64,000 bases of DNA from Streptomyces sp. CG4 (GTDB taxonomy: Bacteria > Actinomycetota > Actinomycetes > Streptomycetales > Streptomycetaceae): positions 3,658,001-3,722,000 of the forward strand of contig NZ_CP163525.1 in the NCBI RefSeq assembly GCF_041080655.1, in the 5' to 3' direction. The translations under genes and the position numbers were made by a program. The stretch's first letter is position 1. Every line of letters begins with the position of its first letter. The notes beneath the pieces are model-generated. The model was not told the origin of the DNA, did not search any database, and saw only the letters and a list, made by a program, of their open reading frames with translations. Positions 35,187-44,381 of the stretch are shown piece after piece.

Positions 35187-36416
35187 CTAGACGATGACCG
35201 TGTAACCGGCGTCCCGCAGGGCCTGGCCGACCTCGGCGCAGTGTGCCGGGCCCTTCGTCTCGAGGTGCAGCTCCACCTCCGCCTCCGTGAGCCCGAGCCG
35301 GGGGTCGGTTCGTACGTGGCTCACGTCGAGGACATTGGCGTCGACGACTGACAACACCCCGAGCAGCGTGGCGAGGGCGCCCGGGCGGTCCGTGAGCCGG
35401 AGCCGAACGGCCAGGTAGCGGCCCTGCGCGGCCATGCCGTGCCGCAGCACGCGCTCCATCAGGACCGGGTCCACGTTCCCGCCGGAGAGCACCGCGACGA
35501 CCGGCCCCTCGAAGGCGTCCGGCGCGGCCAGCAGCGCCGCGACCGGGCTCGCCCCGGCCGGTTCCACGACCAGCTTGGCCCGCTCCAGGCACAGCAGCAG
35601 CGCCGCCGACAGCTGGTCCTCGCTGACGGTGCGCACCTCGTCGACCAGATCGCTGATGATCCCGAACGGCACCAGACCCGGCCGCCCCACCTTGATGCCG
35701 TCGGCCATCGTCGCCGGATTCTCCACCGACACCGGGTGCCCGGCGGCCAGCGAGGGCGGGTAGGCCGCCGCGCCCTCCGCCTGCACACCGACGATCCTGA
35801 CGTCCGGCCGTATCGCCTTCACCGCCACCGCGATCCCGGCCGCGAGCCCGCCGCCGCCGATCCCGACGACGATCGTGCGCACCTCCGGGCACTGCTCCAG
35901 GATCTCCAGGCCGACCGTGCCCTGACCGGCGATGATGTCCGGGTGGTCGAAGGGGTGGATGAACACCGCGCCGGTCTCGGCCGCGTACTCCTCGGCGGCG
36001 GCCAGCGTCTCGTCGACCACCTGGCCGTGCAGACGCACCTCGGCGCCGTAGTCCCGGGTCGCGCTGATCTTCGGCAACGGCGCGCCCTTCGGCATGAACA
36101 CGGTCGAGTGCACGCCGAGCAGCGCGGAGGCCAGCGCCACGCCCTGCGCGTGGTTCCCGGCGCTCGCGGCCACCACCCCGGCCGCCCGCTCCTCCGGCAG
36201 CAGCCCGGCGATCCGGATGTAGGCGCCGCGCAGCTTGAACGAGCCGGTCCGCTGAAGGTTCTCGCACTTCAGCTGCACCGGTGCACCGATCAGCTGGGAC
36301 AGGTACCGACTGCCCTCCATCGCCGTCACCCGTGCGACGCCCGAGAGCATCTTCCGGGCTCCGCGCACATCGTCGAGAGTGACGGAACGCAAGGAGTCAG
36401 TCGTGCCGTAGCTCAT
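35187..36416 (-). CDS. ilvA: Threonine dehydratase (ammonia-lyase) with C-terminal ACT domain
   Basis: The 409-residue PLP enzyme has its lysine in RTGSFKLRGAY (K61), the AASAGNHAQGVA block and the phosphate loop GIGGGGLAAG. A C-terminal ACT-like domain (about 325-409, VRLRLTDRPGALATLLGVL) suggests allosteric control. It deaminates threonine to 2-oxobutyrate for isoleucine synthesis. The single short regulatory domain also fits catabolic-type enzymes (TdcB-like). The ATG at 36416 gives the standard start, and upstream in-frame sequence is not conserved. It is divergent from the MarR gene. Confidence 0.92.
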   Translation of the reverse strand: MSYGTTDSLRSVTLDDVRGARKMLSGVARVTAMEGSRYLSQLIGAPVQLKCENLQRTGSFKLRGAYIRIAGLLPEERAAGVVAASAGNHAQGVALASALLGVHSTVFMPKGAPLPKISATRDYGAEVRLHGQVVDETLAAAEEYAAETGAVFIHPFDHPDIIAGQGTVGLEILEQCPEVRTIVVGIGGGGLAAGIAVAVKAIRPDVRIVGVQAEGAAAYPPSLAAGHPVSVENPATMADGIKVGRPGLVPFGIISDLVDEVRTVSEDQLSAALLLCLERAKLVVEPAGASPVAALLAAPDAFEGPVVAVLSGGNVDPVLMERVLRHGMAAQGRYLAVRLRLTDRPGALATLLGVLSVVDANVLDVSHVRTDPRLGLTEAEVELHLETKGPAHCAEVGQALRDAGYTVIV

Positions 36417-36560
36417 GACTCCAGCATCGCAGTTCACGGTCGTACACGACGGGTGTGACCAAGCTCCGAGACCGGTTTGTGCAGCGCCGGTACGGCCCGC
36501 CGCCGGGCCGCGTACCCTGTCCCCCAACCCAGCAGCCCTTCATGAAGCGAGCCTCCGGCC

Positions 36561-37082
36561 ATGCCCACAACACCTGAAATGTCGATGGACATGACGACCG
36601 TCGGTGACACCGGTCTTCTCGACACCCTCCAGCACGAGGTGGCGGTGTTCGCCCGCCGTGCCGAACAGACGCGGCTCGGGGGTGTCGGGCAGGTGCGCAA
36701 CTCCATGGACCGGGCGGCCTATCTGCTGCTCAACCGCCTCGACAAGGAAGGCCCGATGGGCGTCAAGGCGCTCGCCGCGAGCATGGGCATCGACTCCTCC
36801 ACGGTCACCCGCCAGGTGGCTCCGCTGGTCGACACCGGGCTCGTCAAGCGCACCTCGCACCCCGAGGACGGGCGTGCCGTGGTGCTGCAGCTGTCCCCGC
36901 GCGGGGTGGCCCGGCTGGAGGAAGTGCGCTCCTCCCGGCGTCAGCTGATGGCCGAGCTGACGCAGGACTGGGCCCCGGAGGAGCGCGAGCAGTTCTGCAC
37001 GCTCCTGACCCGCTTCAACCGCGCGCTGTCCGCCCGGATGACGGTGCAGGGGCCCGTGTCGGACCAGCCTCCGGCGTCCTGA
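36561..37082 (+). CDS. MarR-family transcriptional regulator
   Basis: The 173-residue protein carries the MarR winged helix: AAYLLLNRLDKEGPMGVKAL, then ASMGIDSSTVTRQVAPLVD and the wing VKRTSHPEDGRAVVLQLS. It should act as a dimer binding palindromic DNA and responding to phenolic or oxidative signals. It starts at ATG 36561, 144 bases from the divergent threonine dehydratase gene. No clear dyad was found in that gap. Target genes unknown. Confidence 0.92.
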   Translation: MPTTPEMSMDMTTVGDTGLLDTLQHEVAVFARRAEQTRLGGVGQVRNSMDRAAYLLLNRLDKEGPMGVKALAASMGIDSSTVTRQVAPLVDTGLVKRTSHPEDGRAVVLQLSPRGVARLEEVRSSRRQLMAELTQDWAPEEREQFCTLLTRFNRALSARMTVQGPVSDQPPAS

Positions 37083-37305
37083 ACCGCGGCGGCCGCCACA
37101 GCCACTGCGGCCACACGCAGCCGCCACACCGGCCGCGGCCACTACGGCCACAACGGGCACCGGCCGCCCCGGCGCCTCCCCGCCCGCACCGGTCGGTGCC
37201 GGAGTCTTGACCCCGGGCCCGCCCTGGCCTCATATGAGACCGGGTCCTGTGTCGTACGCGGTTTACCTGTCCCGTACCGGACAGGGCTCCGCAGGGGGAG
37301 GCGCG
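37083..37305. other. Gap before the sigma-like gene
   Basis: This 223-base stretch starts with a GCC-rich run of imperfect CGGCCAC repeats. It contains a perfect 10-bp palindrome CTCATATGAG (37229-37238), which could be a regulator site for the following gene. An in-frame extension of that gene through the palindrome is possible but has no ribosome site. Confidence 0.4.
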
Positions 37306-37833
37306 GTGCGTGATCGGCAGGTGTCCCGAGGTACCCGCCGGGCCCGGGAGTTCGAGGCGTTCGTCGCGGGCGCGGCCGGGCGACTGCTGCATGCCGCCAC
37401 ACTGCTCACGGCGGAGGCGCCGGACGCCAACCCGCGCGCGCGGCGTCTGCTGGCACACGCGCTCGCCCACACCTACGCGCGCTGGGACCGGCTGCACGGC
37501 GAGGACCCGTACGACTGTGCCCGCCAGTACCTCGCCACGCGCTTCGCACGCGCGACCTGGCACCAGTACGTGCACCAGTACCTCCACCCGTACGTCGCTT
37601 TCGGCCGCGCCCGCCCGGATCCACGCAGCCCGCTCGCCGCGCTCACCCCGCAGGAACGACTGATCCTCGTACTGCGCCTCTACGAAGGCGTCGCCGAAGA
37701 ACAGACGGCGGCCCTCCTCGGTCTGCCGACGGAACGCATTCACACCATGTGCGACCGCGCGACAGCCACCTTGCTGCATCCGGCCCGCCCGACGCCCCCG
37801 AGAACAGCGGGCCCGAAGGTGGCACCGTCGTGA
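37306..37833 (+). CDS. Divergent ECF (SigE-like) sigma factor-related protein
   Basis: The 175-residue protein resembles SigE-family ECF sigma factors: REFEAFVAGAAGRLLHAATLL, then TYARWDRLHGEDPYDCARQY in the region 2 position. Region 4 contains LAALTPQERLILVLRLYEGV, followed by EEQTAALLGLPTERIHTMCD. The acidic core-binding helix of region 2 (usually AEDLVQEAL) is replaced by NPRARRLLAHALAH, so core polymerase binding is doubtful. The GTG at 37306 follows GGGGGAG. The next gene encodes a small membrane protein, a position often held by anti-sigma partners. Confidence 0.7.
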   Translation: MRDRQVSRGTRRAREFEAFVAGAAGRLLHAATLLTAEAPDANPRARRLLAHALAHTYARWDRLHGEDPYDCARQYLATRFARATWHQYVHQYLHPYVAFGRARPDPRSPLAALTPQERLILVLRLYEGVAEEQTAALLGLPTERIHTMCDRATATLLHPARPTPPRTAGPKVAPS

Positions 37834-38008
37834 CGGGGTGGGGTGCCGTGAGGAGATGGGAGGCCAGGGGGGAGCCGGGCGTCATGAGGGGTCCCGGCGC
37901 AGAGAGCCTCAGGGGCGTCGCGGGTGCCTTGAGCGTGGACGGCCCTCGCGGCACGTACGGCCCTCGGGGCGCGGTGATATCGGGCCCTCGGCGTATGTGG
38001 AGGGCGGG

Positions 38009-38257
38009 GTGAACCGGGCCGAGCGGGAAGCTGCGGCGCGGCAGATCATGGAGCGGACGCCGGCGCCGGTGCCGCCGGACCTGTGCGCCGAGGCGGTGCG
38101 CCGTGGCGAGCGCCTGCTGCGGCGCAGGCTGCTCGTCCGCCGGGTGCTGTGGCTGCTGGCCTGTGCCGCGGCCGTCGCGTTCAGCGTGTGGGCGGCCCGG
38201 GTGCACCCGTGGGTGGAGCCGCCCTCCCAGACGACACCGCCGGTCACCGGCTGGTGA
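38009..38257 (+). CDS. Small membrane protein downstream of the sigma-like gene
   Basis: The 82-residue protein has a charged N-terminal helix (EREAAARQIMERTPAPVPPD), an Arg-rich stretch and one transmembrane helix (VLWLLACAAAVAFSVWAARV, about 48-67), then a short Pro-rich end. GTGGAGGGCGGG precedes the GTG at 38009. The topology (cytoplasmic helix plus one membrane span) is like minimal anti-sigma factors, but no zinc or ASD motif is visible. The link is only by position. Confidence 0.65.
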   Translation: MNRAEREAAARQIMERTPAPVPPDLCAEAVRRGERLLRRRLLVRRVLWLLACAAAVAFSVWAARVHPWVEPPSQTTPPVTGW

Positions 38258-38265
38258 GCCGAGCC

Positions 38266-38297
38266 GCCGGTCCGACGGGGTATGCCGTCGGACCGGC
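38266..38297. terminator. Bidirectional terminator between convergent genes
   Basis: A perfect 13-bp stem (GCCGGTCCGACGG at 38266-38278 and its complement at 38285-38297) with a 6-base loop separates the small membrane protein gene and metB, which converge here. Confidence 0.75.
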
Positions 38298-38334
38298 GAC
38301 CGGCCACCGCCCGGCGGGAACCGGGTCCGTTCGG

Positions 38335-39489
38335 CTAGCCCAGGGCCTGCTGCAGGTCTGCCAGCAGGTCGTCGACGTTCTCGATGCCCACGGACAGGCG
38401 GACCAGGTCGCCCGGGACCTCCAGGGCGGAGCCCACCACGGAGGCGTGGGTCATACGGCCGGGGTGCTCGATGAGGGACTCGACGCCGCCGAGCGACTCG
38501 CCGAGGGTGAAGACCTTGGCGCGGTTGCACACCTCGACCGCCGCCTCCTCGCCGCCCTCGACGCGGAAGGACACCATGCCGCCGAACGCCTTCATCTGCT
38601 TCGAGGCGACCTCGTGGCCGGGGTGCTCGGGCAGGCCCGGGTAGAGCACCTGCGTCACGCGCGCGTGCCGGGTCAGCATGTCGGCGATCTTCGTGGCGTT
38701 CTCGCTGTGCCGGTCCATCCGCACCGCGAGGGTCTTGGCGCCGCGCAGCACCAGCCAGGAGTCGAAGGGACCGGCGACGGCGCCCATCGCGTTCTGGTGG
38801 TACGCCAGCTCCTCGCCGAGACCCTGGTCGGCGGTGATCAGCGCGCCGCCGACCACGTCCGAGTGACCGCCCATGTACTTGGTCAGGGAGTGGACGACGA
38901 CGTCCGCGCCGAGCGACAGCGGCTGCTGGAGGTACGGCGTGGCGAAGGTGTTGTCGACGACGAGCTTCGCGCCCGCGTCGTGCGCGACCTGAGCGACGGC
39001 GGCGATGTCGGTGATGCCGAGCAGCGGGTTGGAGGGGGTCTCCACCCAGACGGCCTTGGTCTTCGGGGTGATCGCGGCACGTACGGCGGCCGGGTCGCTG
39101 GTGTCGGCGACCGACCACTCCACGCCCCAGCGGGTCACGACCTTGGCGAAGAGGCGGAACGTGCCGCCGTAGGCGTCGTTCGGGATCACCACGTGGTCAC
39201 CGGGGCTGAGCAGCGTGCGCAGCAGGGTGTCCTCGGCCGCCAGGCCGGACGCGAAGGCGAGGCCGCGGCGGCCGCCCTCCAGCGCGGCGAGGTTCTCCTC
39301 AAGGGCGGTGCGGGTGGGGTTGGCGCTGCGGCTGTACTCATAGCCGCCGCGCAGCCCGCCGACGCCGTCCTGCTTGTAGGTCGAGACCTGGTAGATCGGC
39401 GGGACGACCGCGCCGGTGAGGGGATCCGCGGTGTTGCCCGCGTGGATCGCGAGGGTCTCGAAATGCTGACTGATGTGCCTGTCGCTCAT
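38335..39489 (-). CDS. metB: Cystathionine gamma-synthase/lyase-type PLP enzyme
   Basis: The 384-residue Cys/Met-metabolism enzyme has the PLP lysine in VVHSLTKYMGGHSD (K204), YEYSRSANPTRTALEENLAA at the N-terminus and SLGGVESLIEHPGRMTH near the end. It would make cystathionine from O-acyl-homoserine and cysteine. Gamma-lyase activity cannot be excluded from sequence. The ATG at 39489 has no ribosome site. A TACGCT -10 box lies 8 bases upstream, pointing to a leaderless or near-leaderless mRNA. An in-frame extension to 39648 is not conserved-looking. Confidence 0.9.
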   Translation of the reverse strand: MSDRHISQHFETLAIHAGNTADPLTGAVVPPIYQVSTYKQDGVGGLRGGYEYSRSANPTRTALEENLAALEGGRRGLAFASGLAAEDTLLRTLLSPGDHVVIPNDAYGGTFRLFAKVVTRWGVEWSVADTSDPAAVRAAITPKTKAVWVETPSNPLLGITDIAAVAQVAHDAGAKLVVDNTFATPYLQQPLSLGADVVVHSLTKYMGGHSDVVGGALITADQGLGEELAYHQNAMGAVAGPFDSWLVLRGAKTLAVRMDRHSENATKIADMLTRHARVTQVLYPGLPEHPGHEVASKQMKAFGGMVSFRVEGGEEAAVEVCNRAKVFTLGESLGGVESLIEHPGRMTHASVVGSALEVPGDLVRLSVGIENVDDLLADLQQALG

Positions 39490-39497
39490 GTGCACCG

Positions 39498-39503
39498 AGC
39501 GTA
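39498..39503 (-). promoter_or_regulatory. -10 box of metB
   Basis: On the minus strand TACGCT stands 8 bases before the metB ATG. No good -35 is visible. It resembles the boxes before hutH and the 60282 gene. Confidence 0.4.
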
Positions 39504-39620
39504 GCCCGCTCGGCCGGTCGCTGACGTCCCCGAGGCGAGGGGAGCTCCAGACGGAGGGATTTCCCTGTGTGGGCCGAGCCTTGTGCGGGCCGGGCCTTGT
39601 CCCGGGCGGCCCGGCCGTCG

Positions 39621-39676
39621 GGCCTTCCTGCGATGACCTTCCTGCCATGACCTTCCTGTCATGGCCTTCCTGTCAT
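39621..39676. repeat. Four tandem 14-bp repeats
   Basis: Four contiguous units of consensus GACCTTCCTGTCAT, differing at only a few positions, lie in the 261-base gap between divergent metB and the gene at 39751. The third and fourth units are nearly identical. Confidence 0.9.
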
Positions 39677-39750
39677 GACCCGGACCGGAGTTTTCCACAG
39701 CCTGGTGGCGGGGTTCGCCATTTGTCGGCGGCGTCTGGTTCGCTTGGTGC

Positions 39751-40869
39751 ATGGCGATTCTCTGGCTGCTGATGGCGCTGCTCATGCTGAGCTTCGTGCT
39801 GCTCCCGCTCATGCGGCGCAGGCGCGGGGTGATCGAGCAGGTTCCCCCGGGACACCCGGACGCCGCCGACCCGGCGGCCTACGGCTTCGTGCGCCAGGAA
39901 GAGCTGGACGTGCGCATGCCCGGCCCGGACCAGGACCTGCTGGACGTCCTGGAGTTGGTGCAGCGCACACAGGATTATCGCGCGGCCTCCCAGCTGCTGG
40001 CCGGCACCGAGTCCGCGGGAGAGCGGCGCTGGCAGCGGGTGCAGGCCTTCGCGGGAGCCGCGGCGCTGGAGCTGCAGCAGCGGCCCGGCGGGGTGCACGA
40101 GACGCCGGGTGGCCAGTGGCTGCGGGTGTGGCGGGCCGAGCAGCCCAAGGACGCGGGCGCCGCCGCCGTCTACGCGGAGTTCCTGGTGCAGCAGGCCTGG
40201 CGGACGTCGACGCCGGGCACGGACGACTTCCGGATCATCATGGAGGAGGCCAGAGACGCGTGCGGGCAGGCGGCGCTGCTGGCCCCCGGCGACCCGGTGC
40301 CGTACATCATCGAGCTGTCCATCGCCCGCGGACTCGCCTACTCGCAGGCCGAGTTCGACCAGCTGTGGCTGAAGATCCTCGACCGGGCCCCGCATCACAT
40401 GGGCGCGCATCTGGCCGCGCTGCACTACTGGTGCGAGAAGTGGCACGGCTCGCGCGAGCAGGCGTACTCCTTCGCCGAGGCCGCCGCGGCCCGCGCCCCG
40501 CAGGGCTCGCTGCTCGCCGCGCTCCCGCTGTTCGCGGTCTACGAACACCTCCCCGAGGTGAACCTGGTGGCGAGCTTCTACCAGAGCGAGGTCGTCACCA
40601 AGGCGATGCACGGCGCCCTGCACGCGGTGCACGCCGCCCGCCCCGACGACCCGATGCTCGCGCACGTCCGCCATCTGCTGGTCTTCTTCCTGGTCCGCGC
40701 CGAGCGCTGGCAGGAGGCCATGCACCAGCTGATACACGTCGACGGGCACATCGGCGCGCTGCCCTGGATCCTGTCCGCCGACCCGGCCGCCGAGTTCGCC
40801 GTCTACCGCGCCCTGGCGGTGGCCGGTTACGAGGCCAACGGGGGCAGCCCGGCCACGCTGCCCGGCTGA
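39751..40869 (+). CDS. Membrane-anchored protein, paralogue of the 43067 gene
   Basis: The 372-residue protein has one N-terminal membrane helix (AILWLLMALLMLSFVLLPLM) followed by a mostly helical, TPR-like cytoplasmic or external domain. It shares with the product of 43067-44167 a block of the form RAPHHxGAHxAALxYWCxKW and similar lengths and anchors. No known domain name fits with certainty. The ATG at 39751 has a poor ribosome site but gives the anchor at the start. It is the first of a three-gene block with an M48 protease. Function unknown. Confidence 0.8.
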   Translation: MAILWLLMALLMLSFVLLPLMRRRRGVIEQVPPGHPDAADPAAYGFVRQEELDVRMPGPDQDLLDVLELVQRTQDYRAASQLLAGTESAGERRWQRVQAFAGAAALELQQRPGGVHETPGGQWLRVWRAEQPKDAGAAAVYAEFLVQQAWRTSTPGTDDFRIIMEEARDACGQAALLAPGDPVPYIIELSIARGLAYSQAEFDQLWLKILDRAPHHMGAHLAALHYWCEKWHGSREQAYSFAEAAAARAPQGSLLAALPLFAVYEHLPEVNLVASFYQSEVVTKAMHGALHAVHAARPDDPMLAHVRHLLVFFLVRAERWQEAMHQLIHVDGHIGALPWILSADPAAEFAVYRALAVAGYEANGGSPATLPG

Positions 40870-41275
40870 GCCACCGGCGCCGGCCCGCGGCCACCCTGCC
40901 CGGCTGCCCGAACAGCGGCAGCCGGGTGCCCCGCCCCTCCCTGGCCACGAGCGGCACCCCAGCGCCCCTCCCCCACCGGGCCGCCGACCGCCGCCCCGGT
41001 GACCCATCCCCCTGAGCCACCAGCTGCCACCACCGGCGTACCTCGTCCGTCCCACCCGGTGCCCCAGCCGCTGTGAGCCCGGTGCCCCCGCCGCCCGGCG
41101 CCGCCCGGTCTCGAATCCGCGTTGCCCTGCTGACCTGCGGTAGGGCATACTCCGGCATCCCCCCACACCGCACCACACACACCGGCCGCCGTCGCCTCGG
41201 CACGTGCCGCGTGGTGTCGGCTGCACCGTTGTCCTGGTCCTGTGTTTTCCGAGGTCCTGTGGGGGGATCTGCCCG
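40870..41275. other. Non-coding gap upstream of the M48 protease gene
   Basis: This 406-base stretch is C-rich with degenerate CCGGTG/CCCGGC repeats in its first half. I see no gene in it. GGGGGGATC just before 41276 is the ribosome site of the next gene. No clear promoter hexamers were found. Confidence 0.5.
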
Positions 41276-42910
41276 ATGGGCGCAACTCTGCGCGCGCTGC
41301 GTGCTCTCGTTCTGCTGCTCGGTTTCCATCTGCTGAGCCTCGTACTGCTTGCGGCACTGCTCGGTCTCGATGTCGTCGCGTTCAGCTGGGGGCACGGCCT
41401 GGTCGCCGTGAAGATCGCCATCGTGTCGGTGCTGCTCGCCGCCCCCGTCGTGCGCGGCATGTTCATGCTGCGCACGCCCAAGGGCGAGGGCGAGCCCGGC
41501 ATCCCGGTCACCGAGGCCACCGAGCCCCGGCTGTGGGCCCTCGTCCGGGACGTCGCGGCCGCGGCCGGCACCCGAGTCCCCGACCGGATCCTGCTCACCG
41601 GCGACGTCAACGCGTCCGTCAGCGAGGAGCCGCGGCTGCTCGGCCTGCTCCCCGGACCGCGCCGCCTGCACCTCGGCGTTCCGCTGATGACCGGCCTGAC
41701 CGAAGCCCAGTTGCGGGCCGTACTCGCCCATGAATACGGCCACTTCACCGGCGGCGACACCCGGCTGTCCGCGCTGGTCGTGCGTGGCCGGGTACAACTC
41801 GCCCGGGTCATCGGGCAGTTCCACGCCCAGGCGGACGGCAAGGTGGCCGCCGAACGGGCCCGGCAGGAGCAGGCCGCGGCCAGGCGGATCGCCAAGGGCA
41901 AGAAGGCCAAGCAGGTCGACGCCTCCGGGTCCGGGGCGACGTACCGCCTGATGGCGGCGATCTACACCGCGTACGCCAAGCTCTACATGCGTGCCTCGCT
42001 CTCCACGGCACGCGGTCAGGAGTTCGCCGCCGACCTGTCCGCCGCACGGGTCGCCGGACGCGACGCGACGGCGTCGGCGCTGCGCGAGATCCCGGTGTTG
42101 TCCGCCTCCCACGGCTTCTACCTCGACTCCTACGCCACCCTGGGTCTGCAGGCCGGACTGCTGCCGCCGCGCGGCGAGTTCTTCGGCGGCTTCGGAAAGC
42201 TGCTGACGGCCCGTGAGCCGGAACTGGTGCGGCTGCGCACGGAGTTGCCGGAGGAGCCGACGTCGCCGTACGACTCCCACCCGCCGATCGCCGAACGCGT
42301 GCGCCGGATCGAGGCGCTGCCCGCCGACGGACGCACCGAGGATGCCAAGGGCGCGGCGCTCGCCCTCCTCACCGACCCGGAGCGGACCCTGGCCGCGCTG
42401 GAGGAGGCCGTGCTGGTCGACGAGGTGCTCGCCTTCCGGCGCACCGCCGACTGGGCGGAGCTGCTGGACGCCTCGATGGCGGCGGGCCTGTCCTCGGCGA
42501 ACACCCCGCTGCACCGGGCCCTGGCCGCCTGCACCGGGCAGCGGCCGACGCTGGCCTCGCTGCTGGAGGTCATCGACGAGGGCCGGTTGTGGCAGCTGGC
42601 CGAGCAGCTGCCGCTGTCGGAGGAGGCGGCAGCGGCGAAGGGGCGGGCGTTCCGCGAGTTCGCACGGCCCGTGATGCGCGGTTCGGTGCGGACGATGGTG
42701 CTGGCCGAGTTCAGCGCGCGTGCGCTGCTGCACTGGGAGTTCTCCTGGTCCAGCCCGGCCGCCGTACGACTGCCGGGCTGGGGCTCGCAGACCACGCGGA
42801 ACGACGGCCCCGAAGCGGCACTGGACGCGGCGGTGGCCGCGGCACTCGCCGACCACCCCGACACCGCGCCCCTCAGGGCCCTGCTGCCACCGGCGACACA
42901 GAACGCCTGA
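41276..42910 (+). CDS. M48-family membrane metalloprotease
   Basis: The 544-residue protein has two N-terminal membrane helices (about 8-30 and 42-62). The peptidase domain has LRAVLAHEYGHFTGGDTRLS, with zinc ligands H152 and H156 and catalytic E153. A later EFAADLSAARVAG fits the third ligand (E of ExxxD). The long C-terminal half (from about 300) is helical and not recognised. Such proteases process or clear membrane proteins. GGGGGGATC precedes the ATG at 41276. The flanking paralogous anchored proteins may be partners or substrates, which is inference from position. Confidence 0.88.
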   Translation: MGATLRALRALVLLLGFHLLSLVLLAALLGLDVVAFSWGHGLVAVKIAIVSVLLAAPVVRGMFMLRTPKGEGEPGIPVTEATEPRLWALVRDVAAAAGTRVPDRILLTGDVNASVSEEPRLLGLLPGPRRLHLGVPLMTGLTEAQLRAVLAHEYGHFTGGDTRLSALVVRGRVQLARVIGQFHAQADGKVAAERARQEQAAARRIAKGKKAKQVDASGSGATYRLMAAIYTAYAKLYMRASLSTARGQEFAADLSAARVAGRDATASALREIPVLSASHGFYLDSYATLGLQAGLLPPRGEFFGGFGKLLTAREPELVRLRTELPEEPTSPYDSHPPIAERVRRIEALPADGRTEDAKGAALALLTDPERTLAALEEAVLVDEVLAFRRTADWAELLDASMAAGLSSANTPLHRALAACTGQRPTLASLLEVIDEGRLWQLAEQLPLSEEAAAAKGRAFREFARPVMRGSVRTMVLAEFSARALLHWEFSWSSPAAVRLPGWGSQTTRNDGPEAALDAAVAAALADHPDTAPLRALLPPATQNA

Positions 42911-42996
42911 CCAGCACGTATCCGACCAGCACGTTCACGCCGCCGAACGACGCACAAGCGCGCCGCACGACCACCACCGCGCGACGTGACGACTCT

Positions 42997-43052
42997 CGAC
43001 GAACAACTGTCGACGAACAACCGACGACGAACAACTGTCGACAACGAAGAAC
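42997..43052. repeat. Tandem 14-bp repeats upstream of the second paralogue
   Basis: Units CGACGAACAACTGT (42997-43010), a variant (43011-43024) and an exact copy (43025-43038) are followed by a diverged fourth unit. The array ends 14 bases before the ATG at 43067, so it would lie in the mRNA leader. Confidence 0.85.
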
Positions 43053-43066
43053 GGATCGAACCGCCG

Positions 43067-44167
43067 ATGACCGTCCTCCTCTGGATCCTGGGGATCCTGG
43101 CTCTCCCCGTCGTGATCGCCGCCGTGTGGTTCACCGGCGCGTTCGTGAAGGAACTCTTCTCACCGAGCCCTCCCGGCCCGGACGAGGCGGCGCAGACGGC
43201 GGAGCGGCTCGGCCTGTTGCCCGCCGAGCGGCAGGACACCGAGCACTCCGCGCCGCTGCCGGACGAGTGGTCGGCCACTCTCGCCGCGGTGCGCGGCGGC
43301 GACTGGCAGCCCGCGGCCGAGTTGCTGCGGGCCGTCGGCCGGGACTGGGAGCGCCGTTCGACGGTCACCGGTCTGCTGGGCACGGCCGCGGCCGAGGAGG
43401 ACGCCTGGTTGCTCGACTGGGAGGCGGCACGCCCCGAGGACCCGGACGCGGCGGTGGTCCGGGCACAGAGCACGGTGTATCTGGCCTGGGAGTTGCGGGG
43501 TGCGCTGCGGGCCGAGAGCACGACGCGTGAGCAGTTCGACGGCTTCCACCGCACACTGGCCGCCGCGCGGGAGGAGATCGCACGGGCGGCCGCGCTGCTC
43601 CCCGACGACCCGACGCCGTACATCACGGAGATATGGGTGGCGCTCGGGCTGGGCTATCCGCACGCGGAGATGGACAAGCTGTGGGCGGAGATCACGACCC
43701 GCGCCCCGCACCACTACGGCGCCCACCACGCGGCCCTGCAGTACTGGTGCGCGAAGTGGCGGGGGTCGAAGGAGCTGGCTTTCGACTTCGCCGAGCGGGC
43801 GGCGGCCGAGGCGCCGGTGGGCAGTCTGCTGACGTCGCTGCCGCTGATCGCGCACTTCGAGCACGACAGGTCGACCGATGTCGCGGCCGACGGCACACCC
43901 GAGATGGTGGCCCGGGTCGACGCCGGTCTTGCGGACGCGGCCGCAGCGGCAGCCGCCGATCCCGGCCGGCCGGGCCTCGCGCAGCTGCGCCATCTGCTGG
44001 CGTTCTATCTGCATCTGCAGGACCGGCACGAGGCCGCGCTGGAGCAGTTCAGGCTGGTCGACGGGTATGTGGACGCAGTGCCGTGGCGCTACCGGGGCGA
44101 CGAGGCGGCGACGTACTACTGCCGGGTCCGCAACGAGACGGCACAGGCGGCGGCGAGGGCGTCCTGA
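43067..44167 (+). CDS. Membrane-anchored protein, paralogue of the 39751 gene
   Basis: The 366-residue protein starts with a membrane helix (MTVLLWILGILALPVVIAAV). A helical domain follows that carries TRAPHHYGAHHAALQYWCAK followed by WRGSKELAFDFAE, the same block as in the protein of 39751-40869. The two flank the M48 protease gene on one strand. The ATG at 43067 puts the helix at the very start. An in-frame ATG at 42986 would run through the 14-bp repeats and is less likely. No known function. Confidence 0.8.
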   Translation: MTVLLWILGILALPVVIAAVWFTGAFVKELFSPSPPGPDEAAQTAERLGLLPAERQDTEHSAPLPDEWSATLAAVRGGDWQPAAELLRAVGRDWERRSTVTGLLGTAAAEEDAWLLDWEAARPEDPDAAVVRAQSTVYLAWELRGALRAESTTREQFDGFHRTLAAAREEIARAAALLPDDPTPYITEIWVALGLGYPHAEMDKLWAEITTRAPHHYGAHHAALQYWCAKWRGSKELAFDFAERAAAEAPVGSLLTSLPLIAHFEHDRSTDVAADGTPEMVARVDAGLADAAAAAAADPGRPGLAQLRHLLAFYLHLQDRHEAALEQFRLVDGYVDAVPWRYRGDEAATYYCRVRNETAQAAARAS

Positions 44168-44381
44168 CCCCTGACCGGACGACCGGCCCCCGTCCCGGTC
44201 GTCCGGAACCACCCCCCGAACGTCTGCCGACCGGATGAGGCACTCGACGCCGGCTGTCGCCCGAAGGGCCGATCAACAGGTGCGTCACCCGTACGGCAGC
44301 CCCGGCATGCAGCCGGTCGCCGCAGCCGGAAGCCTAGGATCCGTCATGGGATGTCGAGAGAAATGCGCGCTTTGTCAAGGT

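Noticed and set aside
37838..38008. N-terminal extension of the 38009 membrane protein gene
   Set aside because: The in-frame upstream stretch is Gly/Arg-rich and lacks a ribosome site, while the GTG at 38009 has GGAGG upstream.
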